Made by a program: the position numbers and the translations under genes. Shown piece after piece: positions 60,282 to 64,000 of a stretch of 64,000 bases of DNA (position 1 is its first letter; each line of letters opens with the position of its first letter). The notes beneath the pieces were generated by a model. That model was not told the DNA's origin, ran no database searches, and worked only from the letters and a program-made list of their open reading frames with translations. The stretch is taken from the NCBI RefSeq assembly GCF_002159845.1, contig NZ_NFJK01000005.1, positions 161,985-225,984 on the forward strand, given 5' to 3'. Source of the DNA: Anaeromassilibacillus sp. An250. Its GTDB lineage: Bacteria > Bacillota > Clostridia > Oscillospirales > Acutalibacteraceae.

Positions 60282-61091
60282 ATGAAAACGCGCGTTTCCG
60301 TACAGGAGCGGCTGAAGGATTTACGGGTGGAGCGGGGCTTGAAGCTGGAAGAACTGGCGGAGCAGACCGGCATTTCAAAATCCGCCCTGGGCAGCTATGA
60401 GAACGACGACTACAAGGAAATCAATCACGGCAGCTTGTTGAAGCTGGCCGACTTCTATCAGGTGTCCGTGGACTACCTGCTGGGCCTGACCGACAACCGG
60501 GAATATCTGAACACGCCGCTGGCGGAGCTGCACCTGACCGATGAAGCGGTGGCCCTCCTGAAAAGCGGGCGGGTCAACAACCGGCTGCTGTGTGAGATGA
60601 TGGCCCACAAGGATTTTATCCGGCTGCTGGCGGATATTGAGATTTATGTGGACAGGGTAGCCAGTATGCAGGTGCAAAGCCTCAACGCCTATGTGGATGT
60701 GGTACGGCAGGAAATCATAGACCGCTACCAGCCGGGCGAGGACGATCCCCACCTCCGCATTCTGAAAGCCGCCCATCTGGACGAGGACGAGTATTTCAGT
60801 CAGCTTGTCAGCGAAGATATAGGCCGTATCATCCGGGACATTCGCACCGCCCACCTGGGGGACAGCGAGGGCGCGCCGGTCAACACCGTGGCCGAGGAAC
60901 TGCGGCAGGACATAGAGGAAGTGATGAACTTCAAGGGCAGCGACTTGGAGCGGCAGGCGATCTTGTACTGCAAGCGGTTGGGGATCAATTACAGCAAGCT
61001 GTCCGAATTGGAGTTCCGGCAGCTGATCCATATCCTGAACAAATCCTCCCTGCTCAAAACACACGGCTCAAAGCGGAAGAAGCGCAAATAA
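60282..61091 (+). CDS. XRE-family regulator of the nested element
   Basis: 269 residues from ATG behind AAGGAG. HTH: RLKDLRVERGLKLEELAEQT, GISKSALGSYENDDYKEINH. The remaining 200 residues are helical with no catalytic motif, larger than the usual repressor. The only plus-strand gene of the nested element; likely its main regulator. Confidence 0.85.
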   Translation: MKTRVSVQERLKDLRVERGLKLEELAEQTGISKSALGSYENDDYKEINHGSLLKLADFYQVSVDYLLGLTDNREYLNTPLAELHLTDEAVALLKSGRVNNRLLCEMMAHKDFIRLLADIEIYVDRVASMQVQSLNAYVDVVRQEIIDRYQPGEDDPHLRILKAAHLDEDEYFSQLVSEDIGRIIRDIRTAHLGDSEGAPVNTVAEELRQDIEEVMNFKGSDLERQAILYCKRLGINYSKLSELEFRQLIHILNKSSLLKTHGSKRKKRK

Positions 61092-61148
61092 AAAGCAGGG
61101 AACCGAAGTTTCCTGCTTGGGTGGGCCGTGTTCTGTTGGTGCCGCCCG

Positions 61149-61173
61149 CTGGCTGGACAATGTGTCCAGAGGT
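61149..61173. repeat. 25-bp palindrome, copy m
   Basis: CTGGCTGGACAATGTGTCC, then AGAGGT. Between the convergent XRE and immunity-like genes, about 58 bases from each stop. Confidence 0.9.
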
Positions 61174-61232
61174 GGCGGAATGGTCATGCTTTGATGGGTG
61201 GTGTTCGGTTTTCTGTTTCTGACTGGATAACT

Positions 61233-61688
61233 TCATTCTATGAACTCAACTCTTTTGCTGTAAACCGTCAAGAATAGCTTATGGTCTTTCCCTCGTTCAA
61301 ACAGAACCCACTGTTCCTGCTCGTCATTGTAGTGCGGATAGGAATTTGCAATCAAACACTCAATAATAACGCCGTTATCCAATTCTATATGTAAATCATT
61401 CCACGGGCTTAATGTAGCGGAAAGAACTGCACCACCAATCATTTCTGCATGGAATTGTTTGACATTGAACCACTCATCATTGTTTGTGCTTTCTGATAAA
61501 TCCCATGATTGATAATCTAAAGTAGTAACCAAAATATCGCTATTTTTGATAATTCTTGCATATCCAGAAGCATGGAGAGCAAGCGGAAAAAAGTCAAATG
61601 TTAATATCTCCGCTGCACAGCAAACATTGAGCAATCTTTTTCCCACTAATGAATGGATAAAATTCATCTCTTTTATTCCCATTTTCAT
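61233..61688 (-). CDS. Immunity-like protein of unknown family, orphan
   Basis: 151 residues, AT-rich. NFIHSLVGKRLLNVCCAAEI, LSPWNDLHIELDNGVIIECL suggest a compact beta-rich fold like the DUF6188 and other small immunity-type proteins. It lies alone, bracketed by palindromes m and n. Function is inferred only from size, composition and context. Confidence 0.5.
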   Translation of the reverse strand: MKMGIKEMNFIHSLVGKRLLNVCCAAEILTFDFFPLALHASGYARIIKNSDILVTTLDYQSWDLSESTNNDEWFNVKQFHAEMIGGAVLSATLSPWNDLHIELDNGVIIECLIANSYPHYNDEQEQWVLFERGKDHKLFLTVYSKRVEFIE

Positions 61689-61727
61689 GGCTCACACTCC
61701 TTTCGCCGCCCTCCTTCTTCCGTCCCC

Positions 61728-61753
61728 ACCTTTGGGACAAAGTGTCCCAGCAG
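61728..61753. repeat. 25-bp palindrome, copy n (GGGAC subtype)
   Basis: ACCTTTGGGACAAAGTGTCC, then CAGCAG; compensated GGGAC/GTCCC arms as in copy l. Twelve bases behind the XRE stop at 61765. Confidence 0.9.
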
Positions 61754-61764
61754 GGGGCGGCCCC

Positions 61765-61986
61765 TCATGGGGCAACATAATTGTCGTCCTGCTCCAAAGC
61801 AATCACATCTGCAATATCACAATGCAGCGCCCCGCAGATACGCAGCAGGGTTTTCATGCTGATATGCTCGCCCTTGCCCATATTGGCGATCATGTTGGTG
61901 GTAAGTCCGGCGGCAAGCCGCAAGTCCTCTTTCCTCATGCCGCGTTCCTTCAAGGTGTCCCATAGCGGCTGATAGCTGATGTGCAT
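61765..61986 (-). CDS. Small XRE-family HTH protein
   Basis: 73 residues. LWDTLKERGMRKEDLRLAAG, LTTNMIANMGKGEHISMKTL is a complete Cro/CI HTH. Nearest gene to the right end of the nested element; may regulate excision. Confidence 0.85.
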   Translation of the reverse strand: MHISYQPLWDTLKERGMRKEDLRLAAGLTTNMIANMGKGEHISMKTLLRICGALHCDIADVIALEQDDNYVAP

Positions 61987-62055
61987 AGGCGTCCGCCTCC
62001 TTCTCCATCGTCAAATGTCCTGCCCCTATTATAGCAGGGGCCTTGTGTTTCCGCA

Positions 62056-62132
62056 ATATTTCTTGACACAACCGCCGGTTCCGTCTGGATTGTGCTTTTC
62101 CTTTCTTTTGATTACATCTAATTCGCCTTTAA
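62056..62132. other. Right end of the nested element
   Basis: ATATTTCTTGACAC (62056-62069) is the exact inverse of 51359-51372 at the left end. Element sequence appears to end near 62132, where the Maff2 CAG codon (CTG on plus, 62133-62135) resumes. Confidence 0.7.
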
Positions 62133-62276
62133 CTGCTTCATACCCTGGCTTTTGGAGCCAGGGTTGTCCGAGCCGTAGCCCTCCAGCAGATTGACAACGC
62201 CCCACACGCCCAGGCCAGCGCCCAGCGCAACCACCAGTGTCTGCAAAGTCGTGATAGCAGAAGCGAAAAATTCCAT
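62118..62276 (-). pseudogene. Maff2-family membrane protein, N-terminal fragment
   Basis: 52 codons from ATG behind GGAGG. MEFFASAITTLQTLVVALGA then GLGVWGVVNLLEGYGSDNPG and SKSQGMKQL is the Maff2 N-terminus with its first membrane helix; after KQL it reads KAN and stops. The missing end is at 51165-51236. Confidence 0.88.
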
Positions 62277-62343
62277 ATATCCTCCATTTCTCCGGGATTG
62301 TCCCGGCCATGAAAAAAGCCGCCATTTCCGGCGGCAGGTTACG

Positions 62344-62368
62344 ACCTCTGGACACTTTGTCCAGAAGT
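62344..62368. repeat. 25-bp palindrome, copy o
   Basis: ACCTCTGGACACTTTGTCC, then AGAAGT. Three bases behind the coupling-protein stop. Confidence 0.93.
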
Positions 62369-62371
62369 GAT

Positions 62372-63940
62372 TTATACATAGGCATCCGGATCGTCCACGT
62401 CATCGTAGTTGAGGATGTCCTCGTCCTCGCTTACGGGCCCCGCGTCCGATACGTCTACCTCGTACACCTCACAAGCCTCGTTAAGCCCAGGCCGCCTGCG
62501 GCGGTTAATGAGCTTATCCAGGTCAAAGGCGTTTTGCTTTTTATCGGCTTCAGCCGTGTACTTGTAGTTCGGGTGCTGTTTCAAGTCATATTTGGACGAA
62601 AAGAACGGGGGCAGGCCCCGCAGCTGCAAAATGCACTTGTCGCCCGGCATGGTAGCCAGCTCGCTGGGTGTCATTAGTTCCCGCCCCAGCCGCTGGGTGT
62701 TCTGGTTGTAGCTTTCCGACTGTCCACGGGAGCGCCCCTCGGTCTGCATGGAGATCGTGGCCTTTCCCAGCCAGTTTTCAGATATTTCCTTGATGGTGGA
62801 GCTTTCCCGGCCACCCAGGAAGATCACGCTGTCCATGTTGCCTAAGATGGTTTCCGCGTTGTCCTTGTATATGGCCTTGCACTGCGCGTACTGCTGGTAG
62901 AACAGGCACAGACTCACCTCGCGGGAACGGATCACGGCCACCAGCTTCTCCAGCGAGGGCACCTGCCCCGTGTTGGCCGCCTCGTCCCACAGCACCCGCA
63001 CATGATGGGGCAGGCGGCCCCCATGAACATTGTCCGCCCGTTCACACAGGAGATTGAACATCTGCGAAAAGGCCAGGGCCACAATGAAGTTATAAGTGGG
63101 GGTGGTGTCGGAAATCGTGAAGAAAACCGCCGTTTTCCGATCCCCGATGCGGTCAAGCTCCAGTTCGTCATAGCTCATGATCTCCCGGAGCTGGGGGATG
63201 TCAAAGGGGGCCAGCCGGGAGCCGCAGGAAATCAAAATACTTTTCGCGGTCTTGCCGCTGGCCAGCTTATATTTCTTATACTGCTTCACGGCAAAGCAAT
63301 CCGGCTTGCGCTTTTCCAGGCCCTTGAACATATAGTCCACCGCGTTCATATAGGACTCGTCATCCTCTTTCACGTCCATGCCGGAGATCATGTCCACCAG
63401 GGTATTGATGTTCCGATCCTCGGCAGGAGCTTCAAAGATGATATAGGCAATCAGCGCACAATAAAGAAGCGTTTCTGCCTTTGTCCAAAACGGATCGCCC
63501 TCCTTGCCCTCGCCCTTTGTATTTGCTATGAGGGTATCCACGAATTTTAGGATGTCCGCCTCATTGTGGATATAGGACAAGGGATTGTAGTGCATGGATT
63601 TTGAAAAATCTATGCTGTTGAACACTTTTACCTTATATCCCCGGCGTTGCAGGAAAGTACCCACCTGGGAGAGCACCCCGCCTTTCGGATCTACGCACAC
63701 ATAGCTGCATCCACCGTTTTTATCCGCGCTGGCCTGCAAAATCTGCGGAGTGAGCCAGAAGCGGGTTTTGCCCGACCCGGACGAGCCGATGATGCAGGCG
63801 TTGAGGTTGCGGGCGTTGGCCGGGTTTTTAGGCCGGGTGTTCATCGTGAGAAATTCCGTCTTTGTCAAAATGACGTTGTTCTCAAATTTGGGATCGATAA
63901 AGGGCTTGATGTCCTTTTCCGTCCCCCATGAAGCGTTTTG
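62372..63940 (-). pseudogene. virD4: VirD4-type coupling protein, 5'-truncated
   Basis: About 522 codons are open. Walker A is IIGSSGSGKTRFW and Walker B is VRVLWDEAANTG; LREIMSYDELELDRIGDRKT and LFYQQYAQCKAIYKDNAETI are typical. The N-terminal membrane region of about 100 residues is missing: homology begins at ASWGTEKDIKPFIDPKFENN near 63934 and a stop lies at 63941. Recruits the relaxase-DNA complex to the channel; here it may be non-functional, or restored if the upstream insert is excised. Confidence 0.85.
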
Positions 63941-64000
63941 TCAAGTGCTATTTTGAGTTATTGACGCACAATCAAAGTGAAAGCGCGAAAGTGCAAAGCG

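Noticed and set aside
35421..62368. The palindromes as a CRISPR array
   Set aside because: Copies are scattered over 27 kb at irregular distances between genes, with no spacers and no cas genes.
35421..62368. The palindromes as ordinary intrinsic terminators
   Set aside because: No T tract follows on either strand, and several lie inside coding sequence or before downstream operon genes.

Overview
The window looks like a chromosome segment of an anaerobic, gut-type Clostridium-class Firmicute (probably Oscillospiraceae-like): glycyl-radical enzyme chemistry, AGGAGG-type ribosome sites, a smpB-ssrA pair and a Tn1549/CTn-type conjugative element. The genus is inference; the sequence gives no marker gene that fixes it.

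Region 1 (1-35.3 kb) is chromosome with accessory islands. It opens with the 3' part of a glycyl-radical enzyme gene, its radical-SAM activase and a DeoR regulator, then a rhomboid protease and tRNA-Ala(CGC). An ImmA/IrrE protease plus PIN-like pair follows. At 6.0-12.2 kb a sigma/HTH remnant of a conjugative element sits next to a DtxR regulator, a heterodimeric ABC exporter (one half frameshifted), and an AraC gene fused by deletion to a flavodoxin gene. Then come two aldo/keto reductases with a divergent LysR gene, a HAD phosphatase, an AraC-GNAT fusion with an MFS pump, a two-component system next to a MacAB-like efflux operon, a Vat-type acetyltransferase with a candidate leader peptide, smpB-ssrA, and a TetR-controlled second ABC exporter pair. 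An apbE pseudogene with at least two lesions marks the border.

Region 2 (35.4-63.9 kb) is an ICE of the Tn1549/CTn type read mostly on the minus strand: sigma factor, MOBP-type relaxase, MobC, Cys-rich proteins, DUF4366, DUF4315, NlpC/P60 hydrolase, VirB4, PrgI, two DNA methyltransferases, a SpoVG-like protein, VirB6-like and Maff2 membrane proteins, and a VirD4 coupling protein cut off at its 5' end near 63.94 kb. A low-GC TetR/nitroreductase cassette is embedded in it.

Region 3 (about 51.24-62.13 kb) is a second mobile element nested inside the ICE. It splits the Maff2 gene: the N-terminal half is at 62118-62276 and the C-terminal half at 51165-51236. It carries a large serine recombinase, primase and VapE proteins, a MobA/MobL (MOBQ) relaxase with an RSF1010-like oriT just upstream, replication and regulatory genes, and three AT-rich immunity-like genes.

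Three signals cut across the genes. (i) A family of fifteen copies of a ~25-bp palindrome (core GGACA-AAG-TGTCC) lies only in the ICE and nested element, often directly behind stop codons. (ii) Six genes appear to start at near-cognate codons (CTG, ATA, ATC, ATT) behind strong ribosome sites. (iii) A 69-bp structured trailer follows both tRNA-Ala and tmRNA.
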